Source of the DNA: Taxillus chinensis
Taxonomy: Eukaryota > Streptophyta > Magnoliopsida > Santalales > Loranthaceae
NCBI GenBank assembly: GCA_023512835.1
Contig: CM042092.1
Coordinates: 50,784,400-50,848,399, forward strand
Reading direction: 5' to 3'
DNA: 64,000 bases
Part shown: in pieces, positions 1 to 9,843 of the stretch
How the letters are laid out: every line of letters begins with the position of its first letter
How positions within the stretch are numbered: position 1 is the first letter of the stretch
The notes under the pieces: generated by a model
Database searches by the model: none
What the model was told of the DNA's origin: nothing
The model's input: the letters and a program-made list of their open reading frames with translations, nothing else
Made by a program: the position numbers and the translations under genes

Positions 1-2281
1 CGAAATTCAGCAAAATATAATGTCTCCACTGAGTTTTGAACCCAAGACCTCCTCCTTATATATGTTGCTGTCAAACCATTAGGCTAACTCTATTTTGTTA
101 TATAAACTTATGTAAATAATATATATACTTATCATATCACATATAAATAATAATAATAAAAATAACAATTATGATAATTATAATTATTAATATTAATAAT
201 AATATTATTATTAATTATAATGATAATAATAATATTAATAAAGAGTGCATAGTTTATTAAAAAAAAGTAATTACAATATATATATATATATATATGTATT
301 ATCATAAAAACTAAATGTACTATTACTATTTTGATATAAAATATAAATTAATTAAATTCAAATTTAGTTTTTTATTTATTAATAAGTTGATTTTATGATT
401 AGATGATTTAATCAAATATTATTTGATTGAAAATGTATTAATATTTAAAATAATAATATTATTTACATATTTTATTACTTTTAATTTAAATATGAAATAT
501 ATACTATCAAAAGTTAAAGTCACTCTCACAATATATGACTTATATCATGAATAAAATAATTTATAGATTGACGTTAATTAGATTCAAATTTAGTTTTAAA
601 AATTATTAATATATGGATTTAATACAAAATAATCTAATTAAATATTATTTGGTCGAATAATTATAAGATTACTTATGGCATAAATAATATATTGTTCATA
701 CTAATATACTATATAATTATATCACTTGTATTTATATGCTTGTATTTTATATTAAAACATTGCTTTTATTTTTCAATGTTTATTTTTATTAAAATATAAG
801 TATATATACTCTGTAATTGATATTCTTTTTAAAGTAAAACATTTACTCATTATTATTATCATTAATACTAATAGTAATGTTATTATTATTATTGCTACCA
901 ATATTATTTATATGTCATATTTAAAGTATATATACTAATTATGTAAATATAGTAACAATAATCATCTATGAAATATCTAATTATCAACTAACTCTCTGAC
1001 ATCAGTTATTAGATTTTAGATACTCAACAATTATCATATTACTTATGTTATATATGGTATATATATATAGTTATATAATTGTCACTATATATATATATAT
1101 ATGCATTTATAAATTATAATCAATAAGTAATAACTTGAATATCGAGTAGTAATAATGTAAATAATACAATTATCATTGATAATAAATGATAACACATTAG
1201 TGAAAACCTAATTAATATAATTATATAACATAGTTATCATATTATTTTTGTTATAAGTAATACAATATTATGAAAAGTCATGTTTCTCAAACTTATTTTT
1301 CTTAATGTAATTAAAACTTATTTTTGTTATAAGTAATACAATAATATGATTATTTTTGCATAATACTAGTCATTGAGTGTAAGTGTATATATATGTATAT
1401 ATTATTTGATATGATAAGTGTGTGTGTGTATATATATATATATACTATTATAATTATAATTAATGTTATTAGTTAATTAAACAATACTAACAAGTTTGAT
1501 ATACTAAAAAATACATGGTGAAAGTGAGTTTTGACTTTTGATAGTATATATTTCATATTTGGGTTAAAAGCTTAAATAATAAATAATGCAAATGATATTA
1601 CGAGTTCATATATAAATGTATTTATCAATCAAATAATACTTGATTTGATCATTTAGTTTTAAATTAACATATTAATAATTTTAAAACAAAATCTCAATCA
1701 AATTAATATGATTAGTATCCCTAATTTATTTTTTATGTGATATGAGTCATCCACAGTGAGATTGAGTTTTGAGTTTTTTTACACTTGATAGTATGTATTT
1801 CATATTTAAATTAGAAGTAATAAAATATGTAAATGATATTAGTAATTTAAATATTAATATATTTTCAATCAAATAATATTTGATTAGATCACCTAATCAT
1901 AAATCAACTTATTAATAAATTAAAACTAAACTTGAATCTAATTAATTTGTATTTTATATCAAAATAATAATAATACATTTAATTTTCATTATAATATATA
2001 TATATATATATATTAATTACTTTTTTTAAATAAAGTATGCACTCTTTATTAGTATTATTATTATCATTATAATTATAATAATAATAATAATTATTATTAT
2101 TATTATTATAATTATCATAATTGTTTTTTTATTATTTATATGTGATATGATAAGTATATATATTATTTACATAAGTTTATATAACAAAATAGAGTTAGCT
2201 TGATGGTTTGGCAGCTGCATATGTTAGGAGGAGGTCCTGGGTTCAAAATTCAGTAGAGTCATTCTATTTTGCTGAATTTCG
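1..2281. repeat. Giant AT-rich foldback (long inverted-repeat) element
   Basis: The first bases, cgaaattcagc, are the reverse complement of 2271-2281, and the pairing continues inward through the text about bad-quality 'cctcctcc', 'gctaactctattttg' and the long AATAAT tracts, giving arms of at least about 550 bases (1-560 against 1735-2281). Inside each arm a block of about 180-240 bases is present twice (around 350-530 and 570-660 on the left, 1530-1700 and 1770-1930 on the right). The middle (about 660-1500) is AT-rich with TA microsatellites. No open reading frame of note lies inside. The window starts exactly at the left tip, so any TSD cannot be checked. This is a non-autonomous foldback-type DNA element or a large MITE-like palindrome; the superfamily is not determined. 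Confidence 0.75.
2196..2250 (+). other. tRNA-like A-box/B-box pair in the foldback terminus
   Basis: tagcttgatgg (2196-2206) resembles a Pol III A box and ggttcaaaatt (2240-2250) a B box, with tRNA-like spacing of about 33 bases. The mirrored copy lies near 30-85 on the other strand. There is no cloverleaf, so this is not a tRNA gene; a tRNA-derived end is only an inference. Confidence 0.3.
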
Positions 2282-2620
2282 GTGGGCCGGGCGAGGGGGG
2301 GGGGCGTGTGCGGGTGGGAGGGGCTAGTCTGGTGCGGGCGCGAGCGTGGGCAGAGGGACTGGCTGGGGCGCGCGGGTGAGTGCTGGTTGGGCGCGCTAGC
2401 GGACGCATGGGAGCTGGGTCGATGGCGAATACCAGCAGGTCGGGGATTTATCCCGAGATGGGGCAGGTACACGGGGCGGGGGATGCTTGCCCCGTCCCGC
2501 CCCGTGCCCCAGTGGGGCAAAATATATTCGCCCTGCCCCCACCCCGATTAATCTAAAAAAAACCCGCCCCATTCGGGGCGGGTCGGGTCCCCGCGGGGAT
2601 GGGCAAATTGCCATTCCTAG
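2282..2620. mobile_element. GC-rich block ending like a hAT-type transposon terminus
   Basis: The block is strikingly G- and C-rich after the AT-rich foldback, with internal short palindromes such as gcggggac/gtccccgc and gccccattcggggc around 2565-2600. On the minus strand it begins taggaatggcaatttgccc at 2620, a terminus like those of plant hAT-type elements (TAGGGATGGCAA class, from memory). The left end is not visible; it may lie outside the window, with the foldback inserted in it. Translated stretches here are proline/arginine-rich composition artefacts, not genes. Confidence 0.4.
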
Positions 2621-3289
2621 TACATTCTAATTTTAGAAAAAGAAAGTGGGATCTAGGCCCATGTGACAGTATTGCATTTTTTATAAGAAAACAAAAGTAA
2701 TTTTCCTTTTTTAGAAAGGAAAACAAAAACAAATTGAATTCAAACATGAAAATACTTCCATAATTGATATTGGCCTAGACAGACTAGGATATGAGCATTT
2801 AGGGCTTAACCCCATGACCGCCCAGACCTTGTTTTAATTTTTCTAGAAAATATGTTCTTTTGATTGTCCTTTTTTATTTTTGAAGAAAGAATGAATAAGA
2901 TTTAAAAGAAAAACTGTTTTACTTTAAAATATTTGAGAAAAGAAGTTTTAACAATTTGAATATGAAGAAATTAAGGAGAAGAACCTGGGTGGTCTTTTTG
3001 TGACCGAACTTGGAGATCTTCCTCCAAAATTCTCCCTGAAAATAAAAACATTAGAAAGAAAAATGAAGCTTTCCTTCCTTGCCTTAAGCCTTCAGTCTCC
3101 ACAATTTCAGTATGCTTCCTCCTTGATTTGGAATGTCCCCATTTAGGTGCTCGAAGATAAGTATAACTCTCTCTAATTTTTCCTCTCTCATATGTGATCC
3201 CCGTTCCCCGTCCAACAAGCTCTTTTTTTTTCTGATAAAAATGATATCCCCCTGCTTTTGCCTCTTGGGGCGATCTATTTATAGGGATC
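2621..3289. other. Spacer without a recognised gene
   Basis: No coding region is supported. On the minus strand a TATA-like ctataaataga (about 3275-3285) is followed, in that direction, by a purine-rich leader and a possible splice acceptor ending tattttcag near 3040. This could be a remnant of another LTR promoter. The Copia element is inserted just upstream of that TATA. Confidence 0.35.
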
Positions 3290-4732
3290 TGATGGTCCCT
3301 TGGAGCCTAGAGGGGGGGGGGGGGGTGTGAATAGGCTCTTATCGAAACTCTTTTTATTCTCTTATGACACAAACACTTATCTAGTTAAGTGATAGAATCA
3401 TTGCGGAAGATAACCAGATAGTGGAAGTATTTTGTTTTATTATCAAAAGATAAATACAACAAAATAGAAGCAAGACTCTCTTACACTCTGTTTACAAAAG
3501 GATTCACACACTAGCCTATATTATGTCTTTGAACTCTTGTACATACACAGGATTGATTCAGGCTCGCTCACACTCTCTTATTTGCAAATGTACAAGTATG
3601 AATATTTATACAAAAACATTCCTAAAGGACAACCTTGGAACTTGTAGTTCCGGAATGCGTTCAGCACTAACTATTCCTCGGTAATCTCTCTGCCTTGACT
3701 GCTGTGGTTTGTGGAGCTCAAGATCTTGGGTTTGAAGAGTATAATTGCCTTTGTGAGTTCCCAAGTATAATTAAAGTTGTGTCCACATATCCGGGTGATC
3801 CACGTGTAAGATTCTTCAGGCTCTCAACGAGTTTGTCTTACATCGGGACACCACGAGCTGATAACTTTAAATGCGGTAAGTTGAAGTAGAATCTTCTTGG
3901 TCTAATGTAATTTTCCTTACTCCATTGCTAATGAAGCTCGGAACCTTACTCCGTGTCAATGGTTGCTTACTCCGTATCTATTTGGTACTGGAATCCTTAG
4001 TCCGTGTCAGCGCTTCCTTACTCCATGTGAATGAGAATGTCGGAGTGCTTATTCCGTATCAGTGCTTCCTTACTCCGCATGTAAGTTCCTTACTCCGTAT
4101 GTAAGTTTCTTACTCCGTATGTAAGTTTCTTACTCCGTGCGAGTCTAAAGGATCGGATGGCTTACTCCGTACTAGCACATCCTTACTCCACATGAGTGAG
4201 TGGTCCGGATTCCTTACTCCACATTTGGTTTCCTTACTCCGTGCGAGTAAAGACTCGGGTCCTTATTCTGCATCAGTACTTCCTTACTCCGTATATATGA
4301 ATGACTCGGATGCCTTACTCCGTGTCTTCTTTACTTTAGTTCACTTGAGTGGAAGACTTAACTTTTTAGCTCCGTGTCGACTCTTTTACTTCGTGCGACC
4401 TTGTAGATCAAGATTCTTACTCTGCATCAGTTTGACTTAGTCCGTTTGAGATATTAAGAGCAGATTCTGTAATCCATAGCTTTTAAGTTCTTAGTCCGTA
4501 CGAATGTTCCTTATTCCGTATGTATTGGTGACTTGGTTATTTACCAAGTGTTTGACGACACTCACTCTTGTCCGGATCAGGATTATGTATCCTGTCCTTA
4601 GCTTTGTTCTCACGAGTGTATCTCCGGATTAATAACATATCTTCTCGCAATGATCAAAGAAACACAAAAGATCTCAAATCAAATTACATAGGGCTTTATC
4701 AAGATGATCCAAATTCTGGGCTTGATCCAACA
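3290..4732 (-). repeat. 3' LTR of the Copia element
   Basis: It matches 19981-21414 almost throughout and, on the minus strand, starts TGTTGGATCAAG and ends CCATCA. A run of G/C near the end differs in length between the copies. About 3900-4530 is packed with short cttactccgt repeats at 20-40 base intervals. The 60- to 80-residue ORFs in it are not genes. Confidence 0.95.
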
Positions 4733-4745
4733 ATCTCCCCCAATT
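4733..4745 (-). other. Polypurine tract of the Copia element
   Basis: Read on the minus strand the bases are ttgggggagat immediately before the 3' LTR, the usual Copia plus-strand primer and position. Confidence 0.85.
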
Positions 4746-4875
4746 ATGGATATGCCCAAACCCTTTGTAATCTGATTTGGTAAACAGCGCAAAAAGATAA
4801 CATACAGAATACACATCACAACCATTTTCATTTATCAGCAACAAAATACAATTCAGCCTTTATACAAGATTTTCA

Positions 4876-6222
4876 TTAAGGTACATAAGGCTTATTATAC
4901 TTGAAGATCATTGTTGCTGCTTTCTCTCTAAGCTCCATTGTCTGCTTCATCGAATAAGTGGTGTGTTGGCTCCAAGATTTGTCCACACTTAAGAATGACT
5001 TGATGAAGTAATAGATAAAGGCCCCGCAACTATCTCCATCTGGCTGTTGTGGCACTTGCTTCTTGCCCCGGAATGTCGCCTTCAGCTTCTCAGTTGGTCT
5101 CAAAGGAGTGATGCTCAACTTTTCATATAATCCGGCTTTCTTCACAGCTTCAGTCAACCTGAGACATAGTGGTTCCCATTGATTCTTTCTTACATACTGC
5201 TCTACAATTTGATGAGAATCAATTAGAATCATCTGTTTGGACTGAATCATGAAGACAGCCGTCATGAAATGTGGCGACATGATCCGGTACGGAATGAGGA
5301 TAGTTGAGAGAGTTCTCCATGGCTTCCTATCCTCAGCAGTTCTGTCGATAAAGGACTGAATGACATCTATACTGGGAAGATAGCCCTCATTCCAGCACGG
5401 CAGAACTTCAAACAAGTGGCCGTCATTGTACAAAGATGGAAACAGCCTCATCTCCATTTTAGCAGCCCTAGAGAAGTTATCAATGTCGTCTGTTGTAAAG
5501 AGGCCTTTCTCTGAACAAAAGGTCCGAATGTTGTCCGGGGAGAAGGGGTATAGGTCAGAGAGACATCTTCTCTCAGCAGAAGACGCAGCATAGCACATCA
5601 TTGCCTTACGCACGCTTCCGTCCGCATCAAGAGGGTCACACGCCGCGTATGATGGGAGGAAGGTGTCAGCTGCGGATGGAGAGGATGGAGGAAGAGCTGC
5701 AGTCGAGGAGCTTGGCTGAGAGAAGCAGCTACGTTTGGGGATTTGAACTCCCTGAAGCAATGAAGAGGCAGGCCGCTTCTCAGCACGAGTGGATGAATGT
5801 GATGCAGGAGGAGCAGAAGGATCAGATGACACTTTCTCCCCCAGTTTGGCAGATCGCCGGGGAGCAACGGGAGGGCGAGCCATCGTGTGCGCTAGGTCCG
5901 CGAAGGAGGTAGACAAGGAGTGGACGGACAATGCGACTAGGTCCATCTTTTGTTCCATGGAGGTGGAGGAGTCGGTGAGGGCGGAGAGGAGTTGGGCGCC
6001 AAGAGCATCAACCTTGGCGGCGATGGCGGATATTTGGGCGCTTTGAGCTTGGGCGTGGCGGTCCAGCTGGGCGGAGAGCACAGCGTCGGAGTGGACCGTG
6101 CCAAAGAAGCACGCCCAAGGGCCAACTCTGAAGCTTTGGAGGACTCCCCCGTATGAACAGGAGCAGGAGTGCATTGGGCGAAGAGTCCGCAGGAGTATCG
6201 CAGGCAGCAGCAGAAGGGGCAT
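4876..6222 (-). CDS. C48 (Ulp1-like) cysteine peptidase part of the Copia cargo gene, intact frame
   Basis: The open frame has 448 codons; the first 40 or so are probably out-of-frame read-in, because sense resembling the family starts near residue 44. Residues 44-110 are a heptad-rich coiled coil, 116-190 are Ser/Pro/Ala-rich and basic, and 200-448 are the peptidase domain. The probable catalytic residues are His318 (SPHFMTAV), Asp335 (LIDSHQ), Gln392 or Gln393 (VPQQPD) and Cys399 (GDSCGAF), in the His-Asp-Gln-Cys order of Ulp1/SENP enzymes. The His-Asp spacing of 17 equals that in the Athila copy. The active-site residues survive although the 5' half of the gene is broken. A SUMO or ubiquitin-like protease activity is inferred from the motif only. 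Confidence 0.75.
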   Translation of the reverse strand: MPLLLLPAILLRTLRPMHSCSCSYGGVLQSFRVGPWACFFGTVHSDAVLSAQLDRHAQAQSAQISAIAAKVDALGAQLLSALTDSSTSMEQKMDLVALSVHSLSTSFADLAHTMARPPVAPRRSAKLGEKVSSDPSAPPASHSSTRAEKRPASSLLQGVQIPKRSCFSQPSSSTAALPPSSPSAADTFLPSYAACDPLDADGSVRKAMMCYAASSAERRCLSDLYPFSPDNIRTFCSEKGLFTTDDIDNFSRAAKMEMRLFPSLYNDGHLFEVLPCWNEGYLPSIDVIQSFIDRTAEDRKPWRTLSTILIPYRIMSPHFMTAVFMIQSKQMILIDSHQIVEQYVRKNQWEPLCLRLTEAVKKAGLYEKLSITPLRPTEKLKATFRGKKQVPQQPDGDSCGAFIYYFIKSFLSVDKSWSQHTTYSMKQTMELREKAATMIFKYNKPYVP

Positions 6223-7567
6223 CCGGAGCGCGGAGACCCGCTTTGACCGGATAGGTCAACAACGGGAATGTCAACGAGCGGGAGAAGAAGGTCCAGCCTT
6301 AGCAGGGGAAGGACTCCGTGCGGCATGAACCGGACTGGAGGGGTTAGGGAACGGCACATCGGGAATGGAGGCCGACGTAAGAAAGCCTTGGTCCAAATTC
6401 CAGATGATCATGGTCTCCGGGGATTGAGTATGGCGAGTGTAAATGGAGGCTGTCGAATGGGGGCTGAAGGCTGAAATGGAGCCAAAGGTCCGTTAAGGTG
6501 TCGGCGGAGAGATGGTCAAGGTAATCTCGGGGTTGAGGTAGGGGAGGCAAAGGAGCTTCCGGGATAGATTCCTGGACATCAGCAATGGCGGCAGCAACGG
6601 CAATATCAACCGCGGCAGCAACAGCGGAAGTGGAGGGAGTGGGGACATCCGTAGCAGAAGGGGCTGAGGAAACACCTCTAGGGACATTGCGCTGAGATGG
6701 CCCCGCAACCTCAGAGGGTTCGGCACGGACGCTGTGCTGGGAGGCCCGAGAAATGGAGGGTGCAGCAACGGACCGAATCCGGGAGGATCGGTGAGCTGAG
6801 CTGACGGCAGGGGCATGGCTGTCGGAGGGGTCACCAACAGAACTGCCTTGTTATTCCGTGGCAGGGAGAAGGCGGAGAGCGGAAGAGGGATGGCGGGCTG
6901 TCATGTTCCCATCAGGCGTGATATAGCGAAGATAATAAGCCAGAGGAAAGGGAACAGCGTCAGAGCGGGCAAAATGGTCCAGATGAAGATGCCGGAAGAC
7001 AATGCTTAGGATGCGCCTGAAGGAATGGTTCTTGGGTCCAGTCTGCAGCAGTTAGAACAAAAACGTCCCCCAGTCCATCGGAAGACCTTCGAAAATGCCG
7101 TACATGACTAGAAGAAGATCGTACGGAACAGAGTCCAGAGCGGAAGTGCAAGCCAGTAAACATCGACTCAGTATGATCGCCATACAGCGATAGCGACCTT
7201 GGAAGGACTTCACCTTGTATTCCTTGCCTTTATAGGTGCAACCCATAGAAGTCGCCATGGGATCGGCATTAGGGCGCTGTGATTCACCGGGGGGTAGACT
7301 GAGAGCAGCGCGGAGAACGTCGGGGGTAATGAGGATGGATTCACCGCAAACATAGGAGACGATGGAGTCGGTGGTACAGCGGATCCGTTGGTAGTACTCG
7401 AGAATGTCGTCTATAAGAAGATCTACAGGATTGGAGATCAAGTCGAGTATGTGAGAGGCTTCTAGAAGAGGGCGAATATGGAAAAACCAGTCCTGAGGGT
7501 TGGAGACAGCGCTCCAATCGACCAAATGTCCAGGATTGACGCCGGAAAGAGAGGTTCTGGGTGCCAT
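4876..7567 (-). pseudogene. Extra gene of the Copia element: plant-transposon-protein-like domain plus C48 (Ulp1-like) peptidase, broken
   Basis: A gene of about 900 codons lies between the pol remnant and the 3' LTR, on the same strand as pol. It starts at ATG 7567 (MAPRTSLSG). The first 171 residues (to 7052) resemble the N-terminal domain of the Athila element's extra gene: DILEYYQRI, ITPDVLRAALSLP, RYRCMAIILSRCLL and ALDSVPYDLLLVMY each have a counterpart there at the same spacing. An in-frame TAA then interrupts it near 7050, although sense continues beyond. A Ser/Pro/Ala-rich linker follows with another stop near 6845 and at least one frameshift before 6222, and the peptidase half runs to 4876. 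No Copia structural protein looks like this. In C48 families the enzyme cuts SUMO- or ubiquitin-like modifiers off proteins; substrate and role here are unknown. Confidence 0.8.
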
Positions 7568-7682
7568 TGTAGATGAAAGTTGAAGGGCGAGAGGGAAAGC
7601 GAGGTCTTAGGGATTGAAGGAGCAATGAGAGTTTTAAGGATTTGAAAAGGGTAACACTCGTGCTTCGCAGGAATGACCAGAA

Positions 7683-7688
7683 TATATA
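7683..7688 (-). promoter_or_regulatory. Candidate TATA box of the Copia cargo gene
   Basis: TATATA in the context cttatatattc on the minus strand lies about 120 nt before the ATG at 7567. The interval becomes pyrimidine-rich (ctcgctttccctctcgccc) right before the start codon, like a plant 5' leader. Confidence 0.45.
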
Positions 7689-7691
7689 AGA

Positions 7692-9088
7692 CCGAGTCCG
7701 TGAATGTCAGCGGGTCTAGGAATTTGGCGAGTGAAACAGTAGACCGCTTGACAGGCTGATGTCATTAGTCTTGATATTGGTGTGCCTCCGAATTAAAAGA
7801 TGACGTGGAGACGGCATGACCAAGTAAGGATAACAGCTGTTTGCCTTCCAGGGGAAGTGTGTGCATCCCGAGACATGCATTTAATGAATCATCATTATTC
7901 CTCCTCAAAAGCACGCGATATAAAATAAGACATGGATTATCGCAATTTGACAGTGTCAGGAGTCCGGAGGAATGAACCGACAATCATCCGGAATCAGCGA
8001 TAGTCGAGTAATGAGTATCCGGATGAAAAGTAGACCGTGTCCGTAGTAACAGAGTGCGGTGAGAAAAAAGTAGATTCCTTTGCTGTCAATAAGTCGGAGA
8101 GAAGAGAAGTACCACAACACTTCAAATCCAAGACTATGGACTGTATTTATCGATAAGGGTGCAAAGAAAATCTGAACCTGTAGCTTCACAAAAATAAGCT
8201 AAAAGTACAAAAGCTTAACAGGCAAGGATTAGTACGGATAGGAGAAAATAGTCAGTGAAGAGCTATATAATCCGAACTAATGAGTAGCAGAACTTGTGCA
8301 TTACAAAGCAGAACTTGTGCATTACAAAGAATGAAATAGACATATACATACTAGAGAATGATCAATGTGACTGAATCAGGGCATATGTCAGATAATAAAT
8401 ACACAGGTTCATATAGGTCAACATAACGAAACCGTCCTCCTGAACGACGTAGCTAAGATTAATTAAAAATCATATGATTTGACCAAACTAGGATTCATGA
8501 GTGAAAAATGAGGAAGGGGACACATGTCAAAAGCAAGCAGTTGATTATCCGATTAAAATGCATGGTTGAAGAAAAAAATACATCCAAGCATGCCATACTT
8601 CTGTTTCAACAACGCATGTCTAGTTAGATCTGGAAGTAAAGGTTTAGAGGAGGGAGTATCTGAGACATATTAGGGGATTATTACTGAGGTAATAGATGAA
8701 GCCTAGGCTCCCCCGTAGATCATTCGATCCTCTCAATGAAAGGCTCCCCCTCGAATAGACAGCCAGGAAAGAGGTCATGAGACATATACGGGGGGTATTA
8801 CTCGAATAATTTATAAAGCATTTTCTCCCCCGTAGATTGTGCAATCCTCTCGATAGACCTTTCCGGCTTAAAGAAACTCAGCACTGTCTATCTTTATAGG
8901 AAACTATACTTCAGAAGCTGATTAGACTGCGATTGTGTATTCATCCACCAGGCATTCGAGCTAACCCATTTCATTTCTTCAACTATACATGTTAATAGAG
9001 TAATCTAAATGAACAGGCATTTGTCATGTGGTGATCAGTGGAAATTAAGATCATGAAACCAGAATGAGGTTAATCATATAAACTTTAA
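7692..9088 (-). other. Non-coding Copia sequence between pol remnant and cargo gene
   Basis: No gene is supported. Two near-identical blocks containing ctcccccgtagat (8709-8738 and 8825-8853) read on the minus strand as purine-rich tracts like the element's own polypurine tract. The rest of the RNase H coding region, expected next to 9089, is missing or scrambled. Confidence 0.5.
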
Positions 9089-9387
9089 TCATGTTTGCTT
9101 AAACGACTTCAGTCGGGAAACGCAAGTATCCTCCAAATATGAAGTTGATATCAATATCAGAAGCATGAACCACGATAAACAGTAAGTATGATCAACATTA
9201 AGAGTCCCAAATTCATCGTTTGGGTACCAGAGTCCCAAATTCATCGTTCCCTTGAGATACCTTAATATCCGTTTAACATGAAGCATATGTGACTCCTTGG
9301 GATTCGCCTGATATCGTGCACAGATGCAAGTTGCAAACATAATGTCTGGGCGACTTGCTGTAAGATACAGCAAGGATCCTATCATCC
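9089..9387 (-). pseudogene. End of Copia reverse transcriptase / start of RNase H, interrupted
   Basis: RGMIGSLLYLTASRPDI and HVKRILRYLKGT are typical of the RT-RNase H connection of Copia polyproteins. The frame joins 14902 across the nested chromovirus: removing it restores D-Y-R-G-M-I. After about residue 65 the family pattern (the GYSDAD region) is lost, so RNase H is deleted or scrambled from here on. Confidence 0.85.
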
Positions 9388-9391
9388 CTCT
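9388..9391. repeat. Target-site duplication (left) of the Reina-like element
   Basis: ctct here equals ctct at 14898-14901. A 4-bp duplication, rather than the usual 5, is confirmed by the restored Copia reading frame. Confidence 0.85.
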
Positions 9392-9776
9392 TGTCACGGA
9401 CTGAGGCTTACCCTAGCATACTTAGGCCATTTTGGGGTATTTCCCCTTTGTAAAGTGTTGTACTTAGCTTATAGAGTAAGTTGTAGAGATTTTAGATTTC
9501 GATCATATATGATGTCTCCTGGCGACATAGCCAAAAACGTGTTAACATCTATATGTAGGGGAGTGATGTTGTAAAGCTTTCAAGCAATCAATACAATCGT
9601 TTGTTGCCTTCGTTTAAATCGATCTTCCGCTAAGCGCTTCCCTACACAATTGCTTTACAACGGATCGATGGGTTCCGATCCAAATGCGACGAGTTAGGCT
9701 GACCTAGCGTTCCTTCGTACGGGTGGGAACTAGGTGCCGCACGGGTTAAGCTGCTATAAAGGCTGACCCCGTGACA
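9392..9776 (+). repeat. 5' LTR of the Reina-like element
   Basis: The 385-bp LTR begins TGTCACG and ends CGTGACA, a perfect 7-bp inverted repeat, and is nearly identical to 14513-14897. Confidence 0.96.
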
Positions 9777-9778
9777 AG

Positions 9779-9790
9779 TGGTATCAGAGC
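9779..9790 (+). other. Primer-binding site (initiator Met tRNA)
   Basis: tggtatcagagc lies 2 bases after the 5' LTR and is the complement of the 3' end of plant initiator-Met tRNA. Confidence 0.93.
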
Positions 9791-9843
9791 ACGGTTGGTG
9801 CCAAAGTTCGGTGGAACAATCAAAACTTTGAGACGGTGCAAAA

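Noticed and set aside
2196..2250. A real tRNA gene
   Set aside because: Only box-like motifs are present; acceptor and anticodon arms do not form.
2224..2614. Proline- and arginine-rich open frames on both strands
   Set aside because: They overlap on opposite strands in a very GC-rich block and have no family pattern; composition artefacts.
4876..7567. Extra gene read as an envelope-like gene
   Set aside because: Envelope-like genes are expected at this place in SIRE and Athila elements, but no signal peptide or transmembrane segment pattern is seen, and the C-terminus has a cysteine-peptidase signature.
7341..7625. Alternative frames over the Copia cargo gene and its linker (also 5598-6837 on both strands)
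   Set aside because: They overlap the supported frame and have only proline/serine-rich text; shadows of a GC-rich gene.
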